Source: Microbacterium sp. CSI-V (GTDB lineage Bacteria; Actinomycetota; Actinomycetes; Actinomycetales; Microbacteriaceae). From it: a stretch of DNA of 64,000 nt. Each line of letters opens with the position of its first letter. The stretch's first letter is position 1. Shown piece by piece: positions 43,170 through 52,071 of this stretch. Both the position numbers and the translations under genes were made by a program. A model generated the notes under the pieces. It did no database searches and was not told the DNA's origin. It saw only the letters and a program-made list of their open reading frames with translations. The DNA lies in the NCBI RefSeq assembly GCF_001984105.1, contig NZ_MTQM01000004.1, positions 1-64,000 of the forward strand. Direction: 5' to 3'.

Positions 43170-43460
43170 CTCACCGGCGCCGGGTCCGTGCCCGGAGGCG
43201 GGAAACCTGCCGAGGTGATCGGCGATCTTGCGGAGGTGAGCGCGGGGGCGAACCATGTGCGGATCACGGGCGCGGGGCCGGTCCTGCTGCCGCATCACTC
43301 TTTGGAGCCCTCCCCCTCGACACCCTTCACCCTCCCCGCACCGCTGAGGTATCGGTCCCCCGCGGACGCCGTGGGTGGCACAGTGCCCGGACCCCGCGCC
43401 TCCTGTTCCAGCCCAGAGGCGCATCATCTCCGGCCACTGAGCCCGATCAGCGGAGTACCC
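43170..43460. other. Intergenic region before EPS transferase
   Basis: About 290 bp without a convincing gene. It holds the promoter region for the EPS transferase; GAGGTATCGGT near 43346-43356 is the only -10-like element noted. Confidence 0.35.
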
Positions 43461-44933
43461 ATGGATCTCGCTACCTCGTCACTTGTTTCACCCGCCCCTG
43501 CAAAAAGCTTCACCCCGACGCGCACGCAACGAAGGCGCACCTGGCAGTCCCGATACGCCCGGCTCCTCGTCGCCTCCGACGCGCTCGTGGTGGCAGCGGC
43601 CGTCTTCGGCACCCAGGCGCTCTGGCTCGGACCCGATCACGCGGGCGTCAGCGCGGTGCCGATCGACTACACCACCGTGTCGCTGCTCCTGTGCGTCGCG
43701 TGGCTCATCGCCCTGACCCTCTGGGGGACACGCCTCCCCCGGGTCGTCGGACACGGCGTCGCCGAGCATCGCCTGGTCATCGCGGCATCCTTCCAACTCT
43801 TCGGCCTCATCGCCATGGGCGCCTACCTCACCGGGGTCGACCTGTCCCGCGGTTACTTCCTGCTCAGCCTTCCCGTGGGGACCCTCACCCTCCTCGCCTC
43901 GCGCTCGGCCGCCCGCGCCTGGCTCGTCGCCCGCAGACGTCGGGGGGAACTGTCCGCGCGAGTCGTCCTCGTCGGAAGTTCCGAGGAGAACGCCCGGGTG
44001 GCCGGCGAGATCGCCCGTCAGCCCGGCGTCGGCCTCACGATCGTGGGCGTGCACACCGTCGAGGGCGCCGGCGAGAACTCGTGGACGGACGCCCACGCGC
44101 GGCGCCTGGAGCGCCGACTCGACGAGTTGGACGCCGACAGCGTGCTCGTCACCGGCGGCGGACACATCGACGCCCATGACATCCGGCGGATCGGCTGGGG
44201 CCTCGAGCCCGGGCGGCAGCACCTGATCGTCGCCGTGAACCTGACGGACGTCGCCGGGCCACGGATCCACACGCGCCCGGTCGCGGGTCTCCCCCTCGTC
44301 CACGTCGAGACGCCGCAATACTCCACCCGTCAGCGGGTCCTGAAACGCGCGTTCGATTTCGTGGGGTCCCTGCTGCTGCTCGGGGCCCTCAGTCCGCTGC
44401 TGCTCGTCCTGGCCGTCCTCGTGCGACTGTCGGGCCCCGGCCCGATCCTGTACCGGCAGGAACGTGTCGGTCAGGGCGGCGTCCGATTCGGGATGATCAA
44501 GTTCCGCTCCATGGTCGACGGCGCCGACGCCCGCCTGTCGGAACTCCTGACGAGCCAGGGACGCGACGGCGCCCCCCTGTTCAAGATCGACGACGACCCG
44601 CGCATCACGCCGATCGGCCGTATTCTGCGGAGGTACTCGCTTGACGAGATCCCGCAGCTGTTCAACGTGCTGGCCGGGCAGATGAGCCTCGTCGGGCCGC
44701 GTCCTCAGCGCGATGCGGAGGTGGCGTTCTACGACGACGACGCCCGGCGTCGCTTGATCGTCCGCCCCGGAATGAGCGGTCTCTGGCAGGTGAGCGGCCG
44801 ATCGGCGCTGTCCTGGGAGGATGCCATCCGCCTCGACCTCTTCTACGTAGAGAACTGGTCGCTGATCGGCGACCTCGTCATCCTGTTCCGCACCGTGAAG
44901 GCCGTCTTCGCCCCCGGCGACACCGCGCACTGA
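43461..44933 (+). CDS. Exopolysaccharide-initiating sugar phosphotransferase 2
   Basis: Second polyprenyl glycosylphosphotransferase, 490 residues, built like the one at 15182: four membrane segments, a Rossmann-like middle ([18 protein letters not shown]), a fifth membrane segment and the catalytic domain with [29 protein letters not shown] and [20 protein letters not shown]. Both carry the link [11 protein letters not shown](I/V)HVETP. Two initiating enzymes suggest two EPS pathways or alternative first sugars. ATG 43461 follows GCGGAG. It is convergent with the tyrosine kinase gene. Confidence 0.93.
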   Translation: MDLATSSLVSPAPAKSFTPTRTQRRRTWQSRYARLLVASDALVVAAAVFGTQALWLGPDHAGVSAVPIDYTTVSLLLCVAWLIALTLWGTRLPRVVGHGVAEHRLVIAASFQLFGLIAMGAYLTGVDLSRGYFLLSLPVGTLTLLASRSAARAWLVARRRRGELSARVVLVGSSEENARVAGEIARQPGVGLTIVGVHTVEGAGENSWTDAHARRLERRLDELDADSVLVTGGGHIDAHDIRRIGWGLEPGRQHLIVAVNLTDVAGPRIHTRPVAGLPLVHVETPQYSTRQRVLKRAFDFVGSLLLLGALSPLLLVLAVLVRLSGPGPILYRQERVGQGGVRFGMIKFRSMVDGADARLSELLTSQGRDGAPLFKIDDDPRITPIGRILRRYSLDEIPQLFNVLAGQMSLVGPRPQRDAEVAFYDDDARRRLIVRPGMSGLWQVSGRSALSWEDAIRLDLFYVENWSLIGDLVILFRTVKAVFAPGDTAH

Positions 44934-44935
44934 GC

Positions 44936-44985
44936 ACACGAGGAGGGCGCCGATTCCCGGAGTGGAATCGGCGCCCTCCTCGTGT
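44936..44985. terminator. Bidirectional terminator
   Basis: A 22-bp perfect stem from ACACGAGGAGGGCGCC... with a 6-nt loop (44958-44963), between the convergent EPS transferase and tyrosine kinase genes. Starts 2 bp after the transferase stop. Confidence 0.9.
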
Positions 44986-44999
44986 TCCGTGGTGGCGTC

Positions 45000-46655
45000 T
45001 CACCCCCGCCGTCGACGCCGCGGCGTCCGCTCGTCCGCCACGACCGCGGCGGGCGGAGCGACGGCGACCGCGCCTTCACCAGTGAAATCACCCGACGCCG
45101 CCACGGGGTTCCGCCGCGCGGACAGCGTCCGCAGGCCGCTGACGTTCGAGGGAGGCAGTTCCGCGGATCGCCGACGCGGGCCCGGCGCCGACGCACCGGC
45201 ATCCCCCGCGTCGCCCACCTGACGACGCCACGGCCGACGCCACCATCGGGTTCGCTCTGCCCCGGAACCCGGTGCGCCGTAGCCGTAGTATCCGCCGTAC
45301 TGAGATCCGTAGTAGTTCGAATCGGCGCCGCGGAGCGGAACCCGGTTCAGGACGACGCCGAGGAGCCGTCCGCGCGTCTTGGCGATGTTGCCGACCGCGC
45401 GCTGGAGCATGTCGTCCGTCGTACGACCGGCTGTCACCACGAGGACGGCCCCGTCCGCCCAGCTGGCGATCACCGCGGCGTCGGCGACCGCGAGCGTCGG
45501 TGGCGAGTCGATGATGACGACCATGTCATCGGCCAGTGTGCGCGCCAGCTGCTGCATGCGCTGCGAGCCGACCATCTCACTGGGGTTCGGAGGCGTCCGC
45601 CCCGCCGCGACGACGAAGAGGCGCCCGTGCTCGTCGACCTGGTGGGCCACCTGCTCGATGCGGGCGCGGCCCGCGAGGACGTCCGAGAGGCCCACGTCGT
45701 CGGAGAAGCCGAACGTCGCCCCCAGCACGGGGCGGCGCAGATCCGCGTCGATGAGGATCACCGACTGCCCCGTCGCCGCGATGCTCACCGCGAGGTTCGC
45801 GGCCGTGGTGGACTTGCCGTCCCCCGGCAGCGGGCTGGTCACGACCATGACGCGCGGAGGCCGGTCCACGTCCACGTACTGCAGGTTGGTCCGGAGCTCC
45901 CGCATGGCCTCCTTGTGGGCGAAGGATCCGCGTCCGTCCCGGATGTCGTCGAACGAGAAGACGGCGCGGCCGGCGGCGAGCTCCTTGTCGACGGGGAGGA
46001 TGCCGACGACCGACACGTCGACGGAATCGGAGATGTCCTGAGTCGACCGCACCCGCCGGTCGAAGGTCCGGCGCACCAGCGCGAACAGGACCCCCACCAC
46101 CGCCCCGCCGAGCGCCCCGACGGCGATCGCCAGCTTCTCGTTGGGCGAGGACGGCGACGTCGGGAGACGCGCCGAGTCGCCGGCGACGAGTTTGACGGCG
46201 CTGTGCGCGCCACCGGTGGACTCCAGCTGATCCACCTGCACGGTCATCCCGTGGAGCCAGGCCTGTGCCAGATCGCGAGCCGCCTCGGGGGTCGGCCCCG
46301 TGGCGTCGACGCGCACGTTGACGGTGTCGACGGGGTTGGACACGTGGACGCGCTGCACCAGGGATTCCGGGCTGTCGGTGAGTCCGAGCTCGTCGCGCGC
46401 CGTTTCGGCGACCGACTTCCAGTAGCCCATGTCGATGAAGGACTTCACCCTGGCCAGGGCGAGGGTCCCTCCCGCGAGAGCCGAGCCGGTCGATCCGTCG
46501 GATGACACGCTGGCGACGTAGCCGCTCGCGTCGGCCGTGTAGACCCGTGGTTGCAGCGCGCTCCACCCGAACCCCGCGAGGCCTCCGGCCAGGGTGAGCG
46601 CCACGATCGCCTTCCAGTACGCGCGCAGGATCCGCGCGACGCGTTGCATGTCCAC
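45000..46655 (-). CDS. BY-type tyrosine kinase / EPS chain-length regulator
   Basis: Polysaccharide-copolymerase fused to a bacterial tyrosine kinase: a Wzz-type N-terminal domain with two membrane segments (about residues 14-30 and 175-195), then a P-loop kinase with Walker A PLPGDGKST, Walker A' VILIDADLRRP and Walker B VVIIDSPP. The C-terminus has a tyrosine cluster (NYYGSQYGGYYGYG) that would be autophosphorylated. 551 residues from GTG 46655. It controls chain length and export of EPS. A LuxR-type regulator gene is divergent. Confidence 0.93.
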   Translation of the reverse strand: MDMQRVARILRAYWKAIVALTLAGGLAGFGWSALQPRVYTADASGYVASVSSDGSTGSALAGGTLALARVKSFIDMGYWKSVAETARDELGLTDSPESLVQRVHVSNPVDTVNVRVDATGPTPEAARDLAQAWLHGMTVQVDQLESTGGAHSAVKLVAGDSARLPTSPSSPNEKLAIAVGALGGAVVGVLFALVRRTFDRRVRSTQDISDSVDVSVVGILPVDKELAAGRAVFSFDDIRDGRGSFAHKEAMRELRTNLQYVDVDRPPRVMVVTSPLPGDGKSTTAANLAVSIAATGQSVILIDADLRRPVLGATFGFSDDVGLSDVLAGRARIEQVAHQVDEHGRLFVVAAGRTPPNPSEMVGSQRMQQLARTLADDMVVIIDSPPTLAVADAAVIASWADGAVLVVTAGRTTDDMLQRAVGNIAKTRGRLLGVVLNRVPLRGADSNYYGSQYGGYYGYGAPGSGAERTRWWRRPWRRQVGDAGDAGASAPGPRRRSAELPPSNVSGLRTLSARRNPVAASGDFTGEGAVAVAPPAAVVADERTPRRRRRG

Positions 46656-46992
46656 TCGTGTACCGCCTTCCGCTCGGTCCGATCGGGAACGCCGAGCCCG
46701 GGAAGCATAGGCATGGCCCGGAGGAGCACTCGCACCACCTCGGATCGTGCCCGGGCGGGCGATACACGGGGGGAATCGGCGGCGCCCGGCGATGGTGACA
46801 GGGGGGCGGAGAGTGTGATGCCAACAGGGTGAAGGAGGGATGACCACGGGGATGAAACCGCTCCCTCGACAGGTCATACGGGCGAACATCACCCCAATGA
46901 TCGGGTGAAGCGCACCCCCGCCGTGCGCTCCTTTCGTCGCCCAGACCCGAACCCGGGCCGACGACTGCGCAGACCGAGAGTTGGAGAACACG
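46656..46992. promoter_or_regulatory. Divergent regulatory region, GGGATGA repeats
   Basis: A 337-bp gap between the tyrosine kinase and a MalT-like regulator. It has two direct GGGATGA copies (46837-46843 and 46849-46855, 12 bp apart), resembling the GGA(T/G)GA core of MalT boxes, and two GGGTGAAG copies (46827-46834, 46903-46910). TCACCC/GGGTGA (46889-46908) forms an inverted repeat. Confidence 0.45.
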
Positions 46993-49464
46993 ATGCTGAT
47001 CGACCTCGACACCCCTCCCGCCGCGGCCCGCGCCGCCCGGCGCTCCAGCCGCTTCTGGACACCACGCACCCTGACCGTCGCCAAGCTCCGCGAAGCGCTC
47101 GAGAGCGACGTCGTCCTTCTCCGGGGGCCTGCCGGAGTCGGCAAGAGCGCCCTGCTGCGGCAATTCGCCGCGGCCCTCGACGACGACCCCGAGACCGGCA
47201 TCCAGCTCCTGGACTCCGCCCACGCCGACGCGGAGACCCTCGACCGCGTCGCGGCCGCGTTCGGCGAGGGTCCGCCGCAGCACGTGCTGCTCGTGGACAA
47301 CCTCACCGACGGGCCGACGGTCGGCTCCGCCGCGATCCTCGACCTGCTCCGCGCGGACCCGGCGCTCCGCGTGGTCGTGGCCACGCGGCACGTGACCCGG
47401 CTCGAGAGTCCGCTGATCGCTCTCGAGTTCGACGTCCACGTCCTCACCCCGGCCGACCTGCTGATGACGCGCGAGGAGCTGGCTCTGGTCCTCGACCTGA
47501 ACGGGATCGAGACCACTGACGTCGCCGTCGACGTGCTCATGCGCCGCACCCACGGATGGCCCGCGCTCGCGCAGCTCGCAAGCTCCCGGCTGCGTCTCGA
47601 GGGCCTGCCGCTGCGCACGCGTGACGAGGCGGATGCCATCGCGGATCATGCCGGTCGCGCGCTCACCGCGGACATGGAGGCGCACCTCAGCGTCCCGATC
47701 ACCGACGAGGTCCGACTGCTCGCGGTGGCCCCGTACATCAACGTCGAACTGGCCGACGCCATCGGCATCGACTCGACCGCCGGAACCACGAGTGATCTGC
47801 TCGGCGAGCTGCAGGACGCGGGCTTCGTCTGGCCCAGCACGACTCGGCTGGTGCTGGCCGAGCCCGTCCGCGCGCAATGGCTGCGCGAGATCACGGCCGG
47901 GGCTCCCGAACTGGTCGAGCACGCGCGCCTGCGCCTGCTCGATCACCTCGTCGCCGCGGGCGAGCCCTTGCGCGCCGCGCAGCTCGCCGCCGACGCGGCC
48001 CAGTGGCCCACGCTCGGTTCGATCCTGCGCTCGGCCGGCCCGGAGATCTGGGCACGCGACTCCGTCGCCTTCGCGACGCTCGTCGAGACCCTGCGGGCGC
48101 ACGTGGGTTTCGACCCCGTGTCGGTCGACGCGCTCCTCTCGGTCGACCCCGACACCGCGGCATCCGCGGAGACCCCCGCGCTCGTGGTCGGCGCGCTCGG
48201 GCGCCTCCCGGAGGCGAAGGCGGCCGCGCAGCACAACATCGAGGCGCTGATCGTCCGCGTGAACCTGCTGCGCGCCGCGGGGCGGTTCGCCCTGGCCACC
48301 GAGTCGGCGACGCTCCTCGTGGACGCTCTTCGTCGTCGGCCGGCGCTCTCGGACGACGTCGTCGCCGAGGGGTGGTACCAAGTCGGGATGACCCACCTCG
48401 CGATGGGCAAGCTGCGCGATGCGACCCTCGCCCTCGGGCAGGTCGAGCGACTCGCTCCCCCGGCCCGCCGGCTCCGCGCCCGCGGGGTGCTCGCGGTCGT
48501 GGCGCTGCTGGAGGGCGACGTCCGTGCGGCGGGGGTGCTGTGCGACGCCGATGGCGAGGACGCGTGGGCCGGTTCGCCCTGGGGCGAGGGGACACGGCTG
48601 GCTGGTGCCTGGCTGAGCCTGGAACGCGGCGACGCCGCAGCCGCACGGGAGCGCCTCGACACGATGACCGCGACCGGCGGCGCACGGGAGCTGTGGCCGT
48701 TCGCCGCGTCGGTCCAGGCCATCGCGTTCCTGCTCTCCGGAGCGGCCCCCGACGCGTTGGGGATGCTGCGGTCGTGGATGGGGCGGACGCGCAGCACACC
48801 CCCGTCGCACTTCCAGTCGATCCAGCTGCTGACGGCCCGCGCGAAGGTGCTGATCGCCCTGCGCCAGGCGCGCAAGGCCCTGGCCCTGTTCGAGGGGCCG
48901 TTCGGGCTGTCGGCCGCGACCGCGCCCGCGATCGCCCTGTCGCAGCTCTACGCGGGACGCGCCCACGAGGCCTATGTGATGAGTGTGAAGTGGGGCATCC
49001 ACCAGGACTCCTCGCCGCGCGCCGCGCTGGAGAGCATGGTGGTCAGCATGGTCTCCGACGTCCGGCTCAACGGGACGGGGGCCCACCGTTCGACCGCCCA
49101 ACGGGCCGAGGCGCTGAGTGCGCGTCACGACCTGTGGAGCCCGTGGAGCGCGGTCGCGCCCGAGGACCGCGGCCTCGTCCTCCGGCTCCTGTCCCCCGCG
49201 GCACGTGATCGCGTGTCGGACCGCGTCTCGTTCTTCGCGTCATCCGTGAGTGTTCCGCACCTCACGAAGCGCGAGCAGGTGGTCCTGGCACAGCTCACCC
49301 CGACGTCGACGATCGCCGACATCGCCCGCGCACTGGTCGTCTCGCCGAACACCGTCAAGACGCAGTTGCAGAGCCTGTATCGCAAGCTCGAGGTGTCGGA
49401 CCGCGCGAGCGCGATCCGCGCCGCGCACGCGTGGGGCCTGATCGAGGCGGACGGCGAGCTGTGA
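46993..49464 (+). CDS. MalT-like LuxR-family regulator
   Basis: Large ATP-binding LuxR regulator of 823 residues: an N-terminal STAND-type NTPase with Walker A LLRGPAGVGKSALLRQ and Walker B-like VLLVDNLTD, a long helical TPR-like middle, and a C-terminal LuxR HTH (LTKREQVVLAQL ... SPNTVKTQLQSLYRKLEV). Such proteins bind an inducer and ATP, oligomerise and activate target promoters. ATG 46993 follows TTGGAGAA at 6 nt. Its position divergent from the BY kinase suggests control of EPS genes (inference). Confidence 0.9.
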   Translation: MLIDLDTPPAAARAARRSSRFWTPRTLTVAKLREALESDVVLLRGPAGVGKSALLRQFAAALDDDPETGIQLLDSAHADAETLDRVAAAFGEGPPQHVLLVDNLTDGPTVGSAAILDLLRADPALRVVVATRHVTRLESPLIALEFDVHVLTPADLLMTREELALVLDLNGIETTDVAVDVLMRRTHGWPALAQLASSRLRLEGLPLRTRDEADAIADHAGRALTADMEAHLSVPITDEVRLLAVAPYINVELADAIGIDSTAGTTSDLLGELQDAGFVWPSTTRLVLAEPVRAQWLREITAGAPELVEHARLRLLDHLVAAGEPLRAAQLAADAAQWPTLGSILRSAGPEIWARDSVAFATLVETLRAHVGFDPVSVDALLSVDPDTAASAETPALVVGALGRLPEAKAAAQHNIEALIVRVNLLRAAGRFALATESATLLVDALRRRPALSDDVVAEGWYQVGMTHLAMGKLRDATLALGQVERLAPPARRLRARGVLAVVALLEGDVRAAGVLCDADGEDAWAGSPWGEGTRLAGAWLSLERGDAAAARERLDTMTATGGARELWPFAASVQAIAFLLSGAAPDALGMLRSWMGRTRSTPPSHFQSIQLLTARAKVLIALRQARKALALFEGPFGLSAATAPAIALSQLYAGRAHEAYVMSVKWGIHQDSSPRAALESMVVSMVSDVRLNGTGAHRSTAQRAEALSARHDLWSPWSAVAPEDRGLVLRLLSPAARDRVSDRVSFFASSVSVPHLTKREQVVLAQLTPTSTIADIARALVVSPNTVKTQLQSLYRKLEVSDRASAIRAAHAWGLIEADGEL

Positions 49465-49469
49465 GGCCG

Positions 49470-49500
49470 GGCGCGCCGACTCAGCCCCGGTCGGCGCGCC
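49470..49500. terminator. Terminator between convergent genes
   Basis: Perfect 11-bp stem GGCGCGCCGAC / GTCGGCGCGCC, loop of 9 nt; the loop contains the start of the stop codon of the minus-strand gene. Confidence 0.6.
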
Positions 49501-49672
49501 GGCGGCGGGCGAACCCGAAGACCAACCGCGCCACGATGAGGAGCACGACGAAGACGAGCACTCCCGGGAACGTCAGCGGCAGACCCGCGCCATGGAGGAC
49601 CGTCAGCACGACGACGACGCTCGCGATCGGCACCACGAGTCCGATCACACGGCGCAGTCGACGTCGGGTCAT
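49481..49672 (-). CDS. Small two-helix membrane protein
   Basis: A 63-residue protein: basic start MTRRRLRRV, two hydrophobic segments (VIGLVVPIASVVVVLTVLHG; FPGVLVFVVLLIVARLVFGF) and a basic end. Its ATG overlaps the stop of the upstream DUF998-like gene (ATGA at 49669-49672). Function unknown. Confidence 0.65.
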   Translation of the reverse strand: MTRRRLRRVIGLVVPIASVVVVLTVLHGAGLPLTFPGVLVFVVLLIVARLVFGFARRRRADRG

Positions 49673-50364
49673 GGGTAAACGGTAGCCGGTGCGTCGGCGC
49701 GGGTGACGCGTTCGTCCGCGGCGACCTGCAGCCCGAAGACTCCGAACCACGCGATCGCGAGCGTCGCCGCGATGAACTCGAGGTTCCCTCCGAGGACCGT
49801 GTCGCCGCGGAAGAGCGCCAGCATCGCGCCGGTGAACGACGTGAGGCCGACGGCGACGAGCGTTGCGAGACTCGCGGCGCGCATCCATGGACGGCGGCGC
49901 AGAACCGACACCTGCGCCATCGCGACGATCGCCAGGACGAACCCGAGCACCGCGGCGCTGATGTGGATGAGGTCCTGCGGCAGGGCACCCGGGGTGAAGG
50001 GCACGGGGCACCCGGGCGAGCAGGTGACGACGGATGCCAGGGCGAAGCACGCCCCGCACACGACGAGGGTCGCGGCGATGGGCCAGCCGACGACGTAGAC
50101 GTCGGGCCGGTGCAGGATCGCGCGGTCGACGAGAACGGCGGCGATGCCGAGCAGCAGGAGGGCGGAGTTGAAGACGGGCGCCGTGGGCATGCCGGTGGCA
50201 CCCAACTGGCTCACGTAGTGAACGGTCGGATCCCAGAGGCGACTGAGCCAGATGAGGCCCGCGCTGAGGAAAGCGGCGCCCCCGCCGACGAGGGCGAGGA
50301 GCACGACACGACGGCTTCCCGAGCGGGGTGCGAGGCGGGGCGACCGAACGATCGTCTCGGTCAT
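49669..50364 (-). CDS. DUF998-like membrane protein
   Basis: From ATG 50364, 231 residues with six predicted membrane segments. The pattern WLSRLWDPTVHYVSQLGATGMP followed by FNSALLLLGIAAVLVD and DLIHISAAVLGFVLAIVAM fits the DUF998 family of integral membrane proteins. The frame is open further upstream, but that part is Pro/Arg-rich and lacks a start signal. Coupled to the small membrane protein downstream. Function unknown. Confidence 0.78.
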   Translation of the reverse strand: MTETIVRSPRLAPRSGSRRVVLLALVGGGAAFLSAGLIWLSRLWDPTVHYVSQLGATGMPTAPVFNSALLLLGIAAVLVDRAILHRPDVYVVGWPIAATLVVCGACFALASVVTCSPGCPVPFTPGALPQDLIHISAAVLGFVLAIVAMAQVSVLRRRPWMRAASLATLVAVGLTSFTGAMLALFRGDTVLGGNLEFIAATLAIAWFGVFGLQVAADERVTRADAPATVYP

Positions 50365-50714
50365 GGGCGTCTCCGGCGGCGTCGAGGGGCCTGGCCACAT
50401 TACCGCGCCCGGTGCACACGCGCGCCGCAGAGCGGGACATCGGATGCCGACGCGGTCGGAATCCGTGCGGGACGCGGGCGATTCCCCGGGTGAGGTCTGG
50501 CCCTCCCCGGGGAGCGACGGCGGCCACGCGTGGCAGGGTCGTCCTCGAGTGATCTCGAGTGGTTCTCCCCCAAGTTCCTTACTCTTCAATCCGATCGCTC
50601 ATCATGGATGCGCGGTCTCGTGGCCACGGCACCCGGTTCGAGACCGCGCATCCCCTCCGCACGAGCCTGCACCCCACTCGTCGGGCGCCCAGGCAGCCCA
50701 CCGAGAGGAGTCCC
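50365..50714. other. Intergenic region with strong hairpin
   Basis: About 350 bp upstream of the DivIVA-like gene. It contains a direct repeat CTCGAGTG (about 50550-50568), an AT-richer stretch CCAAGTTCCTTACTCTTCAATCC and a 15-bp inverted repeat at 50606-50653. No gene is convincing. Confidence 0.45.
50606..50653 (+). repeat. 15-bp inverted repeat in leader of DivIVA-like gene
   Basis: GGATGCGCGGTCTCG (50606-50620) and CGAGACCGCGCATCC (50639-50653) pair perfectly around an 18-nt loop, 61 bp before GTG 50715. It may be a terminator, an attenuator or an mRNA-stabilising hairpin. Confidence 0.6.
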
Positions 50715-52037
50715 GTGACGGACGACCAGACCGAGAAGTCGCCGGCGTCGACGGACGGAGCGGAGTCTTCCCCGCTCGACGAGTTGCTGCGACGGGACGA
50801 CGCCGACGATGCGTCTCCGACGTTCCCCGCCGCCTTCCGCGGGTACGACCGCGACGCCGTCGACGACGCCGTCCGTCATCTCGTCCAGCGCGCACGCGCG
50901 GCCTCGGACGAGGTGCATCGCGAGAAGCTCCGCGCCGAGACGATGTACGCGCAGCAGCGCGCAGACCACGATGACGAGCTCGCGGAGGCGGCCCGGCGAC
51001 ACGTCGAGGAGACCGGCAGGCTGCAGGAGCAGGCGCGCGCGGCGGCCGCGCGCGCAGCCGAAGCCGAGGCCCAGGTCGCCGCCCTCTCCGCCGGTCTCGT
51101 CGCGGGCTCCGACGGCGACGGCGAGGATCCCGCGCAGAGTCGTCAGCGGTTCGACGCGATCCTCCGCGTCGCCGAGGAGCAGGCGAACGTCCTCGTCCAG
51201 AATGCGGCGGCGCAGGCGGATCGACTCCTGGCCGGTGCCCGCGACGAGGCCGACGGCATCCGGGCGGACGCGGTCGCCGAACGCGACCGGATCCGCTCCG
51301 AGGCCCAGCACGACGCCGATCAGGCACGTCTGCGGATCGAGACGGAGCTCACCGCGCATCACGCTCGCCTCGAGCGGGAGGCCGCCCACGCGGCCGAGAA
51401 GGTGGCCCAGGCCGAGCGCGAGGCCGTCGCGCTGCGCACGGAGGCCGAGAGAGGGGCGGCGGCACTGCGCTCGCTCGTCTCGCGCGAGACCGGTGACCTC
51501 CGGGCCGCCGCGGAGCGCGACGTCCGAGAGATGACCGCCCGGGTCCTCGAGTTCGAAGAGTCTCTGACCCGGCGTCAGGACGAGGCGCAGCAGGAGTTCC
51601 TCGTCCTGCACAATCAGGCGGTCGCGCACGCCGAACGGATCACCTCGGACGCGAGCGAACAGGTGGAGGCGGCGCTCGATCACGCGCGTCGGATCGCGGC
51701 ACGGGCTGACGATCACGAGCGACTGGCACGCGCCCAGGCTCAACAGATCGAGGCGCAGGCGAACGTCCACGCGCGCGAGGTCCTGGACGACGCGCGGGAG
51801 AAGGCGCAACGGATCGCGGACACGATCACGGCGCATGCGGCCACGGTGCTGCGGGACGCCGAGGACCGCACGCGCGACCTCCGCTGGCAGCAGCAACAGC
51901 TCGGCGGTTTCCTCTCCGAGATGAACGAGCTGCTGCGCGCGACACCGCGGGGGACGCCGCGACCGGGTGAGGACGATCAGGATGCCGAGCCCGCGGCGGC
52001 GGACGGCGGCGGAGCGGGCTCGACGCCGTCCGACTGA
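50715..52037 (+). CDS. DivIVA-like coiled-coil protein
   Basis: A 440-residue protein: a disordered acidic N-terminus, a DivIVA-type segment FPAAFRGYDRDAVDDAVRHLVQRAR near residue 40, then about 300 residues of Ala/Glu/Arg/Gln coiled coil and an acidic Gly-rich tail. Actinobacterial DivIVA relatives (Wag31, FilP, Scy types) organise polar growth and septation; this one may be a scaffold of that class. GTG 50715 has a strong GAGAGGAG ribosome-binding site. Confidence 0.8.
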   Translation: MTDDQTEKSPASTDGAESSPLDELLRRDDADDASPTFPAAFRGYDRDAVDDAVRHLVQRARAASDEVHREKLRAETMYAQQRADHDDELAEAARRHVEETGRLQEQARAAAARAAEAEAQVAALSAGLVAGSDGDGEDPAQSRQRFDAILRVAEEQANVLVQNAAAQADRLLAGARDEADGIRADAVAERDRIRSEAQHDADQARLRIETELTAHHARLEREAAHAAEKVAQAEREAVALRTEAERGAAALRSLVSRETGDLRAAAERDVREMTARVLEFEESLTRRQDEAQQEFLVLHNQAVAHAERITSDASEQVEAALDHARRIAARADDHERLARAQAQQIEAQANVHAREVLDDAREKAQRIADTITAHAATVLRDAEDRTRDLRWQQQQLGGFLSEMNELLRATPRGTPRPGEDDQDAEPAAADGGGAGSTPSD

Positions 52038-52071
52038 GACGCCGAGGCCCGGGCGGGGATAACGTGGAGCG

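Noticed and set aside
45577-49128. Minus-strand open frame of more than 1,100 codons across the MalT-like gene
   Set aside because: It lies antisense to a well-supported gene and runs across the divergent promoter into the kinase gene out of frame. Its composition is the Arg/Pro/Ala-rich type expected from a shadow of GC-rich coding DNA.
50630-50653. GGTTCGAGACC resembles a tRNA T-arm
   Set aside because: The flanking bases do not form a T-stem, there is no D-arm, anticodon arm or CCA-proximal stem, and the bases belong to the 15-bp inverted repeat.
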